A stretch of DNA of 64,000 bases from assembly GCA_900539775.1 (NCBI GenBank), contig UQDL01000003.1, positions 163,116 through 227,115 on the forward strand. Direction: 5' to 3'. How positions within the stretch are numbered: position 1 is the first letter of the stretch; every line of letters begins with the position of its first letter. The notes under the pieces are model-generated. The model was not told where the DNA came from, did no database searches, and saw nothing but the letters and a program-made list of their open reading frames with translations. The DNA is from an uncultured Anaerotruncus sp. (GTDB lineage: Bacteria > Bacillota > Clostridia > Oscillospirales > Acutalibacteraceae). The translations under genes were made by a program, and so were the position numbers. Shown one piece after another: positions 26,037-35,693 of this stretch.

Positions 26037-26088
26037 GAAAAAAAGAGCGTAACCCCCGAAATAATGGAAAGAAAAGAGGGAAACGCTC
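26037..26088 (-). terminator. Terminator of eno
   Basis: Minus strand GAGCGT/ACGCTC stem extended by CCC/GGG with a long loop, followed by a run of eight T. It lies 43 bases past the enolase stop. Confidence 0.7.
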
Positions 26089-26130
26089 CCAGAGCTAAAA
26101 GAATGTTAAAACCCTTTAGCGTTAAGCATT

Positions 26131-27447
26131 TTAACACTTTTCGCGCTCCGTGCATGAGTTTATATTAAACGCGCCGAAGCCGGGATAGCATGCAGAGGCG
26201 CCGAGCTGCTCCTCTATGCGAAGCAGGCGATTATATTTGGCAACTCTTTCGCCCCTGCTCGGTGCGCCCGTTTTAATTTGGCCGGCATTTGCCGCAACCG
26301 CAAGATCGGCTATTGTGGTATCCTCCGTTTCGCCGGAGCGATGCGAAATCACAGCGGTGTACCCTGCTTTTTGGGCAATTTTGATTGCCTCAAGCGTTTC
26401 CGAAACAGTGCCGATTTGATTTAGCTTAATCAAAACCGAATTTCCGCAGCCGAGTTCAATTCCTTTTTTGAGCCTCTTTGAATTTGTTACAAATAAATCA
26501 TCACCGACCAGCTGCACTTTTTTGCCGAGCAAATCCGTCATATATTTCCAACCATTCCAATCCTCTTCATCAAGCCCATCCTCAATTGAAACAATCGGAT
26601 ACTTTTCCGAAAGCATTTTCCAGCGGTGCGCAAGTTCTTGAGATGTGAATCTTTCGCCTTTTTTAGGCAAAACATAATTTCCCTGCCCCGTGCCCTTCCA
26701 TTCACTTGAAGCGGCATCAAGCGCAAGCACAAAATCCCTGCCCGGCTCATAACCCGCTTTTTCAATTGCTTCAATTATATAATCAACCGCCTGTACATCA
26801 TCGGAAAAATTCGGTGCAAAGCCGCCCTCATCACCAACCGAGGTTGCAAGCCCGTTTGCATTTAAAATTGACGCAAGCGAATGAAACACCTCTGTGCATT
26901 GCCGCAAACCCTCTCTGAAGCACGGAGCACCCACGGGCATTATCATAAATTCCTGAATATCAACCGTGTTTGAAGCATGGGCGCCGCCGTTTAAAATATT
27001 CATCATCGGCACGGGAAGCAAATTTGCATTTGCGCCGCCCAAAAACCTGTAAAGCGGCATTTTGCACGCATTAGCAGCGGCTTTTGCAACGGCTATTGAC
27101 ACTGCCAAAACCGCATTTGCACCGAGATTTGATTTATCACAGCTTCCGTCTGCGGCAAGCATAGCCTCATCTGCACAGTAAATATCCATTGCATTTTTGC
27201 CGAAAAGAGCACTGTTAATAACCGTGTTTACATTTTCAACTGCTTTGCGAACGCCTTTTCCGCCGAATCGGGCAACATTGCCGTCTCTCAGCTCCAAAGC
27301 CTCAAATTCACCTGTTGAAGCGCCGCTCGGAGCCGCACCCGTGCCGATTGTGCCGTCTTCCAAAATCACTTCTGCCTCAACAGTCGGATTACCTCTGGAA
27401 TCTATTATTTCCCTTCCGTGCACTTCTTTAATGCAATACTTTTTCAA
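26131..27447 (-). CDS. eno: Enolase
   Basis: The 438-residue enzyme converts 2-phosphoglycerate to phosphoenolpyruvate. Family features are complete: GREIIDSRGNPTVE at the N-terminus, the GASTGEFEALELRD loop, the magnesium aspartate and glutamates in ALDAASSEW, SIEDGLDEEDW and LVGDDLFVTN, the catalytic lysine in LIKLNQIGT and the ISHRSGETEDTTIADLAVA signature. The start codon is TTG at 27447, behind AGAGGA at a rather long spacing, which may lower translation. Monocistronic, with terminator downstream. Confidence 0.97.
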   Translation of the reverse strand: MKKYCIKEVHGREIIDSRGNPTVEAEVILEDGTIGTGAAPSGASTGEFEALELRDGNVARFGGKGVRKAVENVNTVINSALFGKNAMDIYCADEAMLAADGSCDKSNLGANAVLAVSIAVAKAAANACKMPLYRFLGGANANLLPVPMMNILNGGAHASNTVDIQEFMIMPVGAPCFREGLRQCTEVFHSLASILNANGLATSVGDEGGFAPNFSDDVQAVDYIIEAIEKAGYEPGRDFVLALDAASSEWKGTGQGNYVLPKKGERFTSQELAHRWKMLSEKYPIVSIEDGLDEEDWNGWKYMTDLLGKKVQLVGDDLFVTNSKRLKKGIELGCGNSVLIKLNQIGTVSETLEAIKIAQKAGYTAVISHRSGETEDTTIADLAVAANAGQIKTGAPSRGERVAKYNRLLRIEEQLGASACYPGFGAFNINSCTEREKC

Positions 27448-27555
27448 TTCCGTTCATCCTCTCGCCGTGAAAATTATTTTAAAAGTATTTTATAAATATT
27501 ATTAGCCCGTTCATTAAAAATAATTAAAAGAATTCAAAGCAATTAAACTTTTCTC

Positions 27556-27584
27556 TTGTTATTTAACAAAAATGGGTGTAATAT
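27556..27584 (+). promoter_or_regulatory. Promoter of tRNA-Ala
   Basis: TTGTTA and TAATAT with 17 bp between, ending 19 bases before the mature tRNA. Confidence 0.7.
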
Positions 27585-27603
27585 AGTTTTAGTTTAAATA
27601 TTC

Positions 27604-27679
27604 GGGCACGTAGCTCAGTTGGGAGAGTGCTGCATTCGCATTGCAGAGGTCGAGGGTTCGACTCCCTTCGTGTCCACCA
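27604..27679 (+). tRNA. tRNA-Ala (anticodon CGC), CCA encoded
   Basis: Cloverleaf: acceptor GGGCACG with CGTGTCC gives the G3:U70 pair that identifies tRNA-Ala. The anticodon stem-loop is CTGCA-TTCGCAT-TGCAG (anticodon CGC, reading GCG), the T arm has GGTTCGACTCC, the discriminator is A and CCA is encoded. Confidence 0.97.
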
Positions 27680-27682
27680 CTT

Positions 27683-27712
27683 CCACGCTCTTACACAGAG
27701 CGTGGATTTTTT
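27683..27712 (+). terminator. Terminator of tRNA-Ala
   Basis: Perfect stem CCACGCTC/GAGCGTGG, seven-base loop, then ATTTTTT; four bases after the tRNA. Confidence 0.92.
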
Positions 27713-27879
27713 ATATTCATATAACAACCGCTGCAATTTTAATAAGCTCTGCCATGCCGATAAGCCGCATTACAGAAAGCTCAATTCAAAATTGCAATAC
27801 AAAGAAAACAAAAATCCCAATGCGGCCTCACAACAACAGCAACCACACGCCTAAGAAATTTGCTGTTAAGATTTGTTTG

Positions 27880-27908
27880 TTGTTTGACAATACTTTTAAT
27901 GTTATAAT
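27880..27908 (+). promoter_or_regulatory. Promoter of the zinc alcohol dehydrogenase gene
   Basis: TTGTTT and TATAAT with 17 bp between. A TTGACA at 27885-27890 is too close to the same -10 (13 bp). The preceding 150 bases hold no other feature. Confidence 0.55.
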
Positions 27909-27971
27909 AATCACAGTAAAGAAGCTTTATTTGGTGCACAAATTATCAAGTATTAAGAAAGAGGAAACATA

Positions 27972-29006
27972 ATGAAAGCATACACATATATTTCAGAGGG
28001 AAATTTTGAATTAAGAGAAAAGGAAAAGCCGGTTATTATACATGAAAGAGATGCCGTTGTTAAGGTTACTCTTGCAAGCATTTGCTCAAGCGATTTACAC
28101 ATTAAACACGGCAGTGTTCCCCGTGCCGTTCCCGGCATAACCGTTGGGCATGAAATGGTTGGAACAGTTGAAGAAATCGGAAGCAAAGTAACAAATGTTA
28201 AACCCGGAGACAGAGTAACCGTTAATGTGGAAACATTTTGCGGAGATTGCTTTTTCTGCAAAAACGGATTTGTGAACAATTGCACGGACAAAAACGGCGG
28301 ATGGGCACTCGGCTGCCGAATAGACGGCGGACAAGCCGAATATGTTCGTGTGCCGTTTGCAGACCAAGGGCTCAACAAAATTCCGGACAGCGTTACGGAC
28401 AGACAAGCGCTTTTTGTGGGCGATGTTCTTGCAACAGGCTTTTGGGCGGCACGTATTTCCGAAATCACAAAGGACGACACAGTATTGATTATCGGCGCAG
28501 GGCCGACGGGTATTTGCGCTCTTCTTTGCACCATGCTGAAAAATCCCAAACGCATCATCGTGTGTGAAAAGGACGAAAACAGAATTCGTTTCATAAACGA
28601 GCATTATCCCGATGTGCTTACCGTTTTGCCGGAAGAATGCTTTGAATTTGTGAAAAGCCGCAGCGAGCACGGCGGCGCAGACAGAGTGCTTGAGGTTGCA
28701 GGCGCCGAATCAACCTTTAAATTGGCTTGGCAATGTGCAAGGCCGAATGCAATAGTTACCGTTGTTGCGCTTTATGACAAACCGCAAGTTTTGCCGCTTC
28801 CCGAAATGTATGGCAAAAATTTGATTTTCAAAACAGGCGGTGTTGACGGCTGTGATTGCGAAGAAACGCTGAACTTGATTGCACAAGGAAAGCTGAACAC
28901 AGAGCCTTTAATCACCCATACATATCCCCTTGCGGAAATTGAAGATGCATATGAGCTTTTTGAAAACAAGAGAGACGGTGTTATTAAAGTTGCAGTGGAA
29001 TGTTAA
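27972..29006 (+). CDS. Zinc-dependent alcohol dehydrogenase
   Basis: A 344-residue medium-chain dehydrogenase. Catalytic zinc ligands are the cysteine in ASICSSDLHIKHG and the histidine/glutamate in GHEMVGTVEEIG; the structural zinc site is a four-cysteine lobe (CGDCFFCKNGFVNNC, about residues 92-106). The nucleotide fold has VLIIGAGPTGICALL. It would oxidise or reduce an alcohol/aldehyde or polyol with NAD(P). Several relatives act on butanediol, sorbitol or isopropanol; the substrate is not fixed. It stands alone with its own promoter and GAAAGAGGA site. Confidence 0.9.
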   Translation: MKAYTYISEGNFELREKEKPVIIHERDAVVKVTLASICSSDLHIKHGSVPRAVPGITVGHEMVGTVEEIGSKVTNVKPGDRVTVNVETFCGDCFFCKNGFVNNCTDKNGGWALGCRIDGGQAEYVRVPFADQGLNKIPDSVTDRQALFVGDVLATGFWAARISEITKDDTVLIIGAGPTGICALLCTMLKNPKRIIVCEKDENRIRFINEHYPDVLTVLPEECFEFVKSRSEHGGADRVLEVAGAESTFKLAWQCARPNAIVTVVALYDKPQVLPLPEMYGKNLIFKTGGVDGCDCEETLNLIAQGKLNTEPLITHTYPLAEIEDAYELFENKRDGVIKVAVEC

Positions 29007-29110
29007 TCCGCATTAAAGCTGCTTTCTTAATTATTCTTTATATTTTCTTAACGAAAAAGCAAATATATTTTACTATAATATCATCATAAAAATATATTCG
29101 GAGCTGTATT

Positions 29111-29890
29111 ATGAACAAAACAAAAGAAAGCATAATCAGAATTTTTCTTGCAATTCTTGCGGCTATATTCACCGTTCTTTACATAGGCCCCGTTATAACA
29201 ACGGGGCAAATAAACATCGGCATGTTAACAGGCTTTATGCTTGCCGCTGCGGCACTTATTTATTCCGTTTTTTTCAGAAAAATAAACTTAATTTTGAAAA
29301 AAGCAACTGCAAAAAAAGCGGGAAAAGCGGCAATCGGTGCCGTTTCGGCCGTGCTTGCAATTTGCATAATCGCATCCGGCGCAGCACTTGGATGTGTTTT
29401 CAGCCGCAGCAGTGCAAGCAGCACCCAAGCAAACACGGTTATAGTGCTTGGCTGCAAGGTAAACGGAGAAAGCCCGGGGCCTTTTTTACGCAGCAGAATA
29501 AATGCGGCTTATGATTATCTAAGCAAAAATCCGGATGCGATTGCGGTTTTAAGCGGAGGCCAAGGAAACGGTGAAAATATTTCCGAGGCCGAATGTATGT
29601 TTCGAAGCTTAACGGAAAAAGGCATTGAACCAAGCCGACTTTTTATTGAAGATAAATCCACAAACACTCAGCAAAATTTCAATTACTCGCTAAAGATTTT
29701 GCAAGAAAACGGAATAACGGATAAAAACATAACCGTTATAACAAACGATTTTCACGAATACAGAGCCTGCAAATTTGCCGAGAAATGCGGTTTAATTCCC
29801 CATTCTTACCCAAGCAAAACACCGTGGAACGGATATATGCCATTTGCTTCAAGAGAAGTTTACGGCATACTTTATCAGGTTTTTCTCTAA
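29111..29890 (+). CDS. DUF218 (YdcF/SanA/ElyC-like) membrane protein
   Basis: The 259-residue protein has four hydrophobic segments (about residues 10-30, 35-54, 70-95) before a DUF218 domain with VLGCKVNGESPGPFLRSRI, AVLSGGQGNGE and the STNTQQNF motif. SanA/ElyC relatives influence envelope integrity or peptidoglycan precursor handling; none has a clear reaction. The domain should face outside. A strong terminator follows at once and the gene has no partner. Confidence 0.88.
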   Translation: MNKTKESIIRIFLAILAAIFTVLYIGPVITTGQINIGMLTGFMLAAAALIYSVFFRKINLILKKATAKKAGKAAIGAVSAVLAICIIASGAALGCVFSRSSASSTQANTVIVLGCKVNGESPGPFLRSRINAAYDYLSKNPDAIAVLSGGQGNGENISEAECMFRSLTEKGIEPSRLFIEDKSTNTQQNFNYSLKILQENGITDKNITVITNDFHEYRACKFAEKCGLIPHSYPSKTPWNGYMPFASREVYGILYQVFL

Positions 29891-29897
29891 AGAAAAT

Positions 29898-29934
29898 CGC
29901 CGAAGGAGGGCTTAAACTTCCTTCGGCGTTTTTA
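29898..29934 (+). terminator. Terminator after the DUF218 gene
   Basis: Stem CGCCGAAGG/CCTTCGGCG, 13-base loop, then TTTTTATTT. Confidence 0.88.
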
Positions 29935-30075
29935 TTTGCACATAATTCAGCTAAGCGGCATTGCGAGCGTGCCGTAAAACACCGACTTATTGCCAAATCG
30001 CAAAAACAGCGCTATAATCTAATCATAAAATTCTGCAACAAGTTTAATCTGCATCAAAGAAAAGGGGTGCTGTTT

Positions 30076-30942
30076 ATGTGGGTTGTTTATGCATTCGGCT
30101 CGGCATTTTTTGCCGGAATAACCGCCGTTTTTGCAAAATGCGGAATTAAAAAAACGGATTCGGACGCCGCAACCGCCGTGCGAACAATAATTGTGCTTGC
30201 CTTTTCATGGCTGATGGTGCTTATAGTTGGCTCGGCGCACACAATCGGCGATATTTCCGCAAAAACATGGATATTCTTGGTGCTTTCCGGGATTGCCACG
30301 GGCGCATCTTGGCTTTGTTATTTTAAGGCATTGCAAACAGGCGATATAAACAAAGTGGTGCCGATTGACAAATCAAGCACGGTGCTTACCATTTTGCTTG
30401 CCTTTATATTTTTGGGAGAAAAAATAACTGCCGCAAAGGGCATTGCCGTTGCTTTGATTGCTGCCGGAACCTTTATGATGATTGAAAAAAAAGAAAGCGA
30501 TTCAGATAAAAAAGGCAGCAAAAGCGGCCTGATTTATGCGGCACTTTCTGCAATTTTTGCCGCACTGACTTCTATTCTGGGTAAAATAGGCATAGACGGC
30601 GTTGAATCCAATTTGGGCACGGCTATTCGCACGGGCGTTGTGCTGATCATGGCATGGCTTATCGTTTTTATAAAAGGCAAAGGAAGCACCCTGCGCCGAA
30701 TTCCAAAAAACGAGCTTGGCTTCATTTGCCTTTCCGGAATTGCAACAGGAGGCTCTTGGCTTTGCTATTACAAAGCACTTCAAGGCGGGCTTGCCACGGT
30801 GGTTGTGCCGATTGATAAGCTGAGCATCCTTGTTTCAATTGCATTTTCCGCAATTGTCTTTAAAGAGAGATTAACAAAAAAAGCCGCATTCGGCTTGGCT
30901 TTTATAGTTTGCGGCACACTTTTAATGCTTGTTAAAAGCTGA
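30076..30942 (+). CDS. EamA/DMT family transporter
   Basis: A 288-residue inner membrane protein with ten helices arranged as two homologous EamA halves. The halves share ITAVFAKCGI/LTSILGKIGI, IATGASWLCYFKALQ/IATGGSWLCYYKALQ and VVPIDKS/VVPIDKL. Such proteins export or import small metabolites. ATG 30076 follows AAGGGGTG; about 97 open codons upstream belong to the terminator and intergenic DNA and are not coding. Substrate unknown. Confidence 0.9.
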   Translation: MWVVYAFGSAFFAGITAVFAKCGIKKTDSDAATAVRTIIVLAFSWLMVLIVGSAHTIGDISAKTWIFLVLSGIATGASWLCYFKALQTGDINKVVPIDKSSTVLTILLAFIFLGEKITAAKGIAVALIAAGTFMMIEKKESDSDKKGSKSGLIYAALSAIFAALTSILGKIGIDGVESNLGTAIRTGVVLIMAWLIVFIKGKGSTLRRIPKNELGFICLSGIATGGSWLCYYKALQGGLATVVVPIDKLSILVSIAFSAIVFKERLTKKAAFGLAFIVCGTLLMLVKS

Positions 30943-30996
30943 CGACTTATCGCCGAAATCCGTTTTGCACACATAAAATCAAACAACGCAACAATA

Positions 30997-31022
30997 AAGG
31001 GCAGTTCGCAAGAACTGCCCTT
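30997..31022 (-). terminator. Terminator between EamA transporter and subtilase genes
   Basis: Perfect 11-bp stem AAGGGCAGTTC/GAACTGCCCTT with GCAA loop. The minus strand continues with TTTATTGTT, so it mainly ends the subtilase transcript. Confidence 0.85.
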
Positions 31023-31039
31023 CAAGTTTATTCTGCAAA

Positions 31040-33427
31040 TTATTTGGCTGCGGAAACGGGGCTGCAGAAATCGCTGTAAATATAGCCGCCCTGATAATTT
31101 TTCCAGCAACGAACACGAACATAATACTGCTTTGCAGGCTTGCTTGTGTTGATGGTGTAGCTTGTGGAGAAAGTGCCGTTTATCCAAGCACCGTTTTTAT
31201 CAGTTTGGAAAGTTGGGTCTGTTGACCACTGCAAATAATAGCCGTGGCACGCAACATAATTCCAGCTTGCCGAAAGCGAATAGGTGCCGTTTGCCGAAAT
31301 TGTGAAGTTTGTGGGAGGCTCGCAAGCCGCACAAACACGGTAAGTGGCATCTGCCGTATCACCGGTGCTGCTGATTGCAACAACCTTTATATCATATTCC
31401 CAAGCAGGGTTAAAATCATGAAAAGCTATATCGCTTGTTTTAACCTCGCCCTTAAAAGTGTTTGCGCCGTTTGTAACATCATAAACCTTATAGCTTACGG
31501 CATTTTTGCAATCCGACCAATCAAGCCACAGGGATCTGCCGCCGTTGCCTCTGCCCGTTACTTCAAAATTTGCCGGAGTTGACGGCTTAACGGCTTCCTT
31601 TGCAAACTCAACCGAAACGCTGTATGTTTGCGTTGCGTTTGACGGAATATCAGAGCCGTAATATGCGCCGCATTTAAGAAGATAAGTTGTGCCGGCAAAA
31701 AGCTTAACTGTTGTTTTGCATTCATTGCCCACATATTCTGTTTTTTGATTTTGAACCTCTTCCTGAGTGGTGGATTCAAGCAAAAACCAATGCGGCTGAT
31801 ATTTGATATCGTCCGAATGTGATTCAAAAACATAATTTGCCGTTTGAGTGGGTTTAAAAGTTAATGTGGCAAATTTACTTGAGCTTGAAACGGAAACATA
31901 AGCGGGAGAGCCAACATCAAGCACCGTTTTGCCTGCATCTGCGTTTTTAATATCATAATCCGCATGAATATATTTGCTTTTTCCGTTTTTGCCGATTGCA
32001 ACAGCCGTGAGCGAAGTGCTTTTGCTTAAAGTAACCGGCCCTGCCAGTGCATTGCCGTTAGTTAAAGTAGGCACTGTGTTATCAGTTGTGTACATAACAG
32101 TTGTGCCGCTCGGAGCGGTTGCGGAAACGGTGATTGCAGAAGAATAACTGCCGCTTGACTTACTCAGAACAGGAGACTGAAGAAGTGCATCCTCATATAA
32201 TGCAGAGAAATTCAAAATGCCTGCGCCGCACCAATTTGTGCCTGTGTTATCATTTATTGGGAAAGCGGCGGATTTTATTTTTGATTCAAGCTGACTTGCT
32301 TTAAGGCTGCCGTCCATTGAAAGCAAGGTTGCCGCAGCCGCACTTACAAACGGAGTTGCAAGTGAGGTGCCGCTAACATTTCTTGTGTAGCCGCCACCGA
32401 TATTTGTTGTGTAAATATGAGTGCCGGGTGCTGCAATATCAACAACGGAACCATAGTTTGAATAAGCGGCCTTGTTATTATCCGAATCGGAAGCCGCAAC
32501 CGTTATAACCTGCGGAATTGATGCAGGGAAATAGCTTGAAGCGTCTTCATTGCTGTTGCCTGCTGCAGAAACAATTGTGCAGCCTTTTTTATCAAGCTCA
32601 GAAACAACATTTTCAAAATAATTTCTTGTGCTTGTTGAATCGCCTGTTGCCTTAATTACCAAAGACATATTAAGTATTTTCGGCGCATTTTGCTCGGAAA
32701 CAATTGTTTTTAATGCGGAAACAATATAACTCATTGTGCTGTTACCGTTTGAATCCGCAATTTTATATGATTTAATTTTAACGCTCTCAGGTGAGTTTTG
32801 AGCGATAACACCGGCAACCTGGGTGCCGTGGCCGAGTTGATCTGCCCCGGTGCCCGAACCTATGAGATCCAAGCCGTCGCCCACAACTCTGTTTTTAAGA
32901 TCCGGATGAGTGCCGTCAACGCCCGAATCAATAACGGCAACAGTTACATCATTTAGCTTTTTGCCGGAGCTTTTTATTGAATTTATGGTTTCTTCCGATT
33001 CAACTCTTTCATTGCCCCAAGTTTCAGATTTATATTCCGTTGCATTTACATCTGCGGTTTTTGCAATCAAGTCGTAATCGGCATCATACCCATCTGCCAA
33101 AAGTGCTTTTAAAGCACTTGCGGCGGAAGCATCATCTGCAAATTGAAGCACAGTAACTCCCACTGAGCTGACTTTTTCAATTTCGCCGTAACTCTTTGAA
33201 AGCTTATCGGCATAAACCAAAATTCTGTCCTCAACCGCAAGCTGAGTGCTGTTTTGATTAAGGGCATAATCCTCATCGCCGTCGTATTCACTTACAATGC
33301 GATTAACGCTTTTTGAAAACGCAGCAACACTTTTTCGATTTGCCTCTGCCGCGAACACGCTTTGGCACGGCGACAAAACGCCGCAAACCATAACGGCAGC
33401 CAACAATAAACCGATTGCTTTTTTCAT
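31040..33427 (-). CDS. Secreted subtilisin-like serine protease (S8)
   Basis: A 795-residue exported protease. A signal peptide (MKKAIGLLLAAVMVCGVLS, cleavage near VFA-A) and an I9-like prodomain precede the catalytic domain with Asp167 in AVIDSGVDGTHPD, the His in GHGTQVAGVI and the Ser in SGTSLATPFVSAA. After it come a chitobiase C-terminal-type domain (YSSAITVSATAPSGTTVMYTTD), a PPC-like beta domain (LTFKPTQTANYVFES) and two fibronectin type III-like domains. ATG 33427 has AAAGGAAAG upstream; the longer frame adds 29 codons before the signal peptide. No sorting signal or dockerin is seen, so it is probably released or held non-covalently. Single gene. Confidence 0.92.
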   Translation of the reverse strand: MKKAIGLLLAAVMVCGVLSPCQSVFAAEANRKSVAAFSKSVNRIVSEYDGDEDYALNQNSTQLAVEDRILVYADKLSKSYGEIEKVSSVGVTVLQFADDASAASALKALLADGYDADYDLIAKTADVNATEYKSETWGNERVESEETINSIKSSGKKLNDVTVAVIDSGVDGTHPDLKNRVVGDGLDLIGSGTGADQLGHGTQVAGVIAQNSPESVKIKSYKIADSNGNSTMSYIVSALKTIVSEQNAPKILNMSLVIKATGDSTSTRNYFENVVSELDKKGCTIVSAAGNSNEDASSYFPASIPQVITVAASDSDNNKAAYSNYGSVVDIAAPGTHIYTTNIGGGYTRNVSGTSLATPFVSAAAATLLSMDGSLKASQLESKIKSAAFPINDNTGTNWCGAGILNFSALYEDALLQSPVLSKSSGSYSSAITVSATAPSGTTVMYTTDNTVPTLTNGNALAGPVTLSKSTSLTAVAIGKNGKSKYIHADYDIKNADAGKTVLDVGSPAYVSVSSSSKFATLTFKPTQTANYVFESHSDDIKYQPHWFLLESTTQEEVQNQKTEYVGNECKTTVKLFAGTTYLLKCGAYYGSDIPSNATQTYSVSVEFAKEAVKPSTPANFEVTGRGNGGRSLWLDWSDCKNAVSYKVYDVTNGANTFKGEVKTSDIAFHDFNPAWEYDIKVVAISSTGDTADATYRVCAACEPPTNFTISANGTYSLSASWNYVACHGYYLQWSTDPTFQTDKNGAWINGTFSTSYTINTSKPAKQYYVRVRCWKNYQGGYIYSDFCSPVSAAK

Positions 33428-33547
33428 ATACTTCTTTCCTTTCGTGAAATCGCCTTTTTGCAAAACATGCATCAAGAAACGACTCCATAATCTAATTTCA
33501 TTATACAATTTCACTTGCGCTTTGGCAATACATCAAAATTTAGGAAA

Positions 33548-34492
33548 TCACAGCTTTTTACACACAAAAACATTCCAGCCCTTTTCGGAGCGTGTTTCTG
33601 TAATATCAAAGCCGTTTTGCTCAAGCGAACGCTCAACCTCTGCCTTGCGGCTGTCTATAATTCCGCCGGTTATATAAACACCGTGCTTATCAAGAAACTT
33701 GGCGGCATCTTCATTGAGCTTCATAACCACATCTGCAACAATATTTGCAATTATGATTTTATAAGTGCCGCTTACACATTCGGAAAGATCGCCTTTTGCC
33801 GCCGTAAATACAGGGGGCTCAAATCCGTTTTTCTTTGCATTTTCAAGGGCGGTTTTAACAGCCAGTTCATCAATATCCGTGCCGAAAGCACTTTTTGCGC
33901 CAAGCAACAGGGCAGCTATTGAAAGTATGCCGCTTCCGCACCCGATATCAAGCACCGTTGATTCATCGTTTACATATTCTTCAAGCATTTCAAGGCAAAG
34001 CCTTGTGGTTGGGTGGCTGCCAGTGCCGAATGCAAGCCCCGGCTCAATATCAAGAATCAAGCGCCCCTTTGCATCATAATCTTTTTCCCATTCAGGCCTT
34101 ATAAGCAGTTTTTCGCCTATCGGCATAGGATGAAAATATTGTTTCCAATTATTCACCCAATCCTCTGCTTTGCAATCCGCAATGGTTATTTCGCACGGAA
34201 TACCATCTGCATCAAGCCTGTCTTTAACAAAAGCAACAGCTTCCGCAGGGCTTTCATTTGGATCTATATAGATATGAATAGTTGATTTTGTGCGATCTTT
34301 TTTCAGTAAATCCTCATCAATTAAATCAACGTGGGCAACCTGCAAGGTTTCCTCCACCAAATCCGAATAATCCTCTATATAAATTCCGTACGGCACCGCC
34401 ATATTTGCAATATTGCCTGCTGTTTCCGTATATTTTGAATCAACCGTTACCGACACTTCGGTCCAGCTTTGCTGCTGAAAATCCTCCGCCAT
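33548..34492 (-). CDS. prmA: Ribosomal protein L11 methyltransferase
   Basis: A 314-residue SAM-dependent methyltransferase that trimethylates ribosomal protein L11. An N-terminal substrate-recognition domain precedes the Rossmann core with LAFGTGSHPTTRLCLE, the SAM loop VLDIGCGSGILSIAA, the acidic end of strand 2 (GTDID) and the catalytic-region motif IIANIVADV. ATG 34492 is chosen because AAGGAG lies seven bases upstream; an ATG two codons earlier is too close. It follows the YhaM-type gene by 29 bases, probably in one transcript. Confidence 0.95.
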   Translation of the reverse strand: MAEDFQQQSWTEVSVTVDSKYTETAGNIANMAVPYGIYIEDYSDLVEETLQVAHVDLIDEDLLKKDRTKSTIHIYIDPNESPAEAVAFVKDRLDADGIPCEITIADCKAEDWVNNWKQYFHPMPIGEKLLIRPEWEKDYDAKGRLILDIEPGLAFGTGSHPTTRLCLEMLEEYVNDESTVLDIGCGSGILSIAALLLGAKSAFGTDIDELAVKTALENAKKNGFEPPVFTAAKGDLSECVSGTYKIIIANIVADVVMKLNEDAAKFLDKHGVYITGGIIDSRKAEVERSLEQNGFDITETRSEKGWNVFVCKKL

Positions 34493-34521
34493 AATCATTC
34501 TCCTTTTTAAACTGCTGTGCC

Positions 34522-35487
34522 TTAATCATCCAAATTAACAATATGCTCCGTGCCGGAAAGGCCGTGGTTATAAAGCTTTCTGTTATCAAGCGACCATTGC
34601 CTGTCCGTAAACTTACCGGGTGCCACCTTATCGGTTGCACTGTGGAATTCAAATATTTCCGCATCCAATGTATCAAGCGCAGACAAAATTTCTGCCTCCA
34701 AAAACATGGGCCTTACTGGCGATCCGTATTCCGGCACCCCATGGTGGCTTAAAATCATATGTTCAAGCAGCGCAACTTTTTCGCTCGTTATGCCAAGCTC
34801 TTTTGCTGCATCTGCCACATAATAGGCGCCCTCAACCAAGTGGCCGATAAGCTCGCCCTCTGTTGAATAACCCTTAACGAGGCCGCTTTTTGCAAAAGTA
34901 AATTCCCAAGTTTTTGCAACATCATGCAAAATCGCACCGGAAAGCAGCAAATCCCTGTTTATGTTAGGATAGATTCTGCATATTTCTTCTGCCATGCGAA
35001 CTATTGATATTGTGTGAAGCATAAGCCCGCCGAGCATTGCATGGTGCAGCCTGAAAGCCGCAGGGCATGTTATGAGCAAATCCTTTTTATCTTTCATTAT
35101 TTTTGAAACGATTGCCTTAAGCTCTTCATCCTTAAAAGCATTTACTCTTTTCATAAGCATATTAAATATATCAAGCCCTCCTACATCTGATGAAGGAACA
35201 AGATCGGCAAGATTATATTCATCGCCGGAAGAAGCAGGCCTGATTTGAGCAATTCTAAACTGATCTCTGCCGTTATACTGCTCTACATTGCCGCGAACCT
35301 TAACAACCATTTCCTCTTCAAAAATGCCGCTTGCGTTATAATCCCACAGCTTTGCAGGCAATTCGCCGCTTTTATCACCTATAATCAAATCCAAATAAGT
35401 TGCGCCGTTTTTTGTTTTCTTTTCTTCACATTTTTTTATGAGCACAAAGCCCTCTGCCATACCGTTTGGAAGCGGATTGAAATTCAT
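34522..35487 (-). CDS. yhaM: 3'-5' exoribonuclease YhaM family (OB + HD domain)
   Basis: The 321-residue protein joins an N-terminal OB-fold nucleic-acid-binding domain (about 10-95, with KSGELPAKLWDY) to an HD phosphohydrolase domain (about 150-290). HD motif residues are visible in HHAMLGGLMLHT, the paired HD in ILHDVAKTWEF and ILSHHG. This is the arrangement of YhaM, a manganese-dependent 3'-5' exonuclease that acts on RNA and single-stranded DNA in Bacillus. It heads a two-gene unit with prmA. Confidence 0.9.
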   Translation of the reverse strand: MNFNPLPNGMAEGFVLIKKCEEKKTKNGATYLDLIIGDKSGELPAKLWDYNASGIFEEEMVVKVRGNVEQYNGRDQFRIAQIRPASSGDEYNLADLVPSSDVGGLDIFNMLMKRVNAFKDEELKAIVSKIMKDKKDLLITCPAAFRLHHAMLGGLMLHTISIVRMAEEICRIYPNINRDLLLSGAILHDVAKTWEFTFAKSGLVKGYSTEGELIGHLVEGAYYVADAAKELGITSEKVALLEHMILSHHGVPEYGSPVRPMFLEAEILSALDTLDAEIFEFHSATDKVAPGKFTDRQWSLDNRKLYNHGLSGTEHIVNLDD

Positions 35488-35693
35488 ATTTTTACCTCGC
35501 CTAATATTTTAATAAATTGCTTTTTTCAAACTCAATTATATAACAAAATGAATTATTTATCAATTGCCTGTAAACATTATTCATATACTATTCACCGTTC
35601 TTGACAAATGCGCTTTTCGTTGTTAAACTATAATTTAATAATTATAGATTTTGTTAAACAGACAAACACAATATTATTAACGGAGGCATTCAA

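Noticed and set aside
27885..27908. Consensus TTGACA/TATAAT promoter for the alcohol dehydrogenase
   Set aside because: The two hexamers are only 13 bp apart; TTGTTT at 17 bp was preferred.
29785..30075. N-terminal extension of the EamA transporter
   Set aside because: The extra codons overlap the DUF218 gene and its terminator, and the strong ribosome site precedes ATG 30076.
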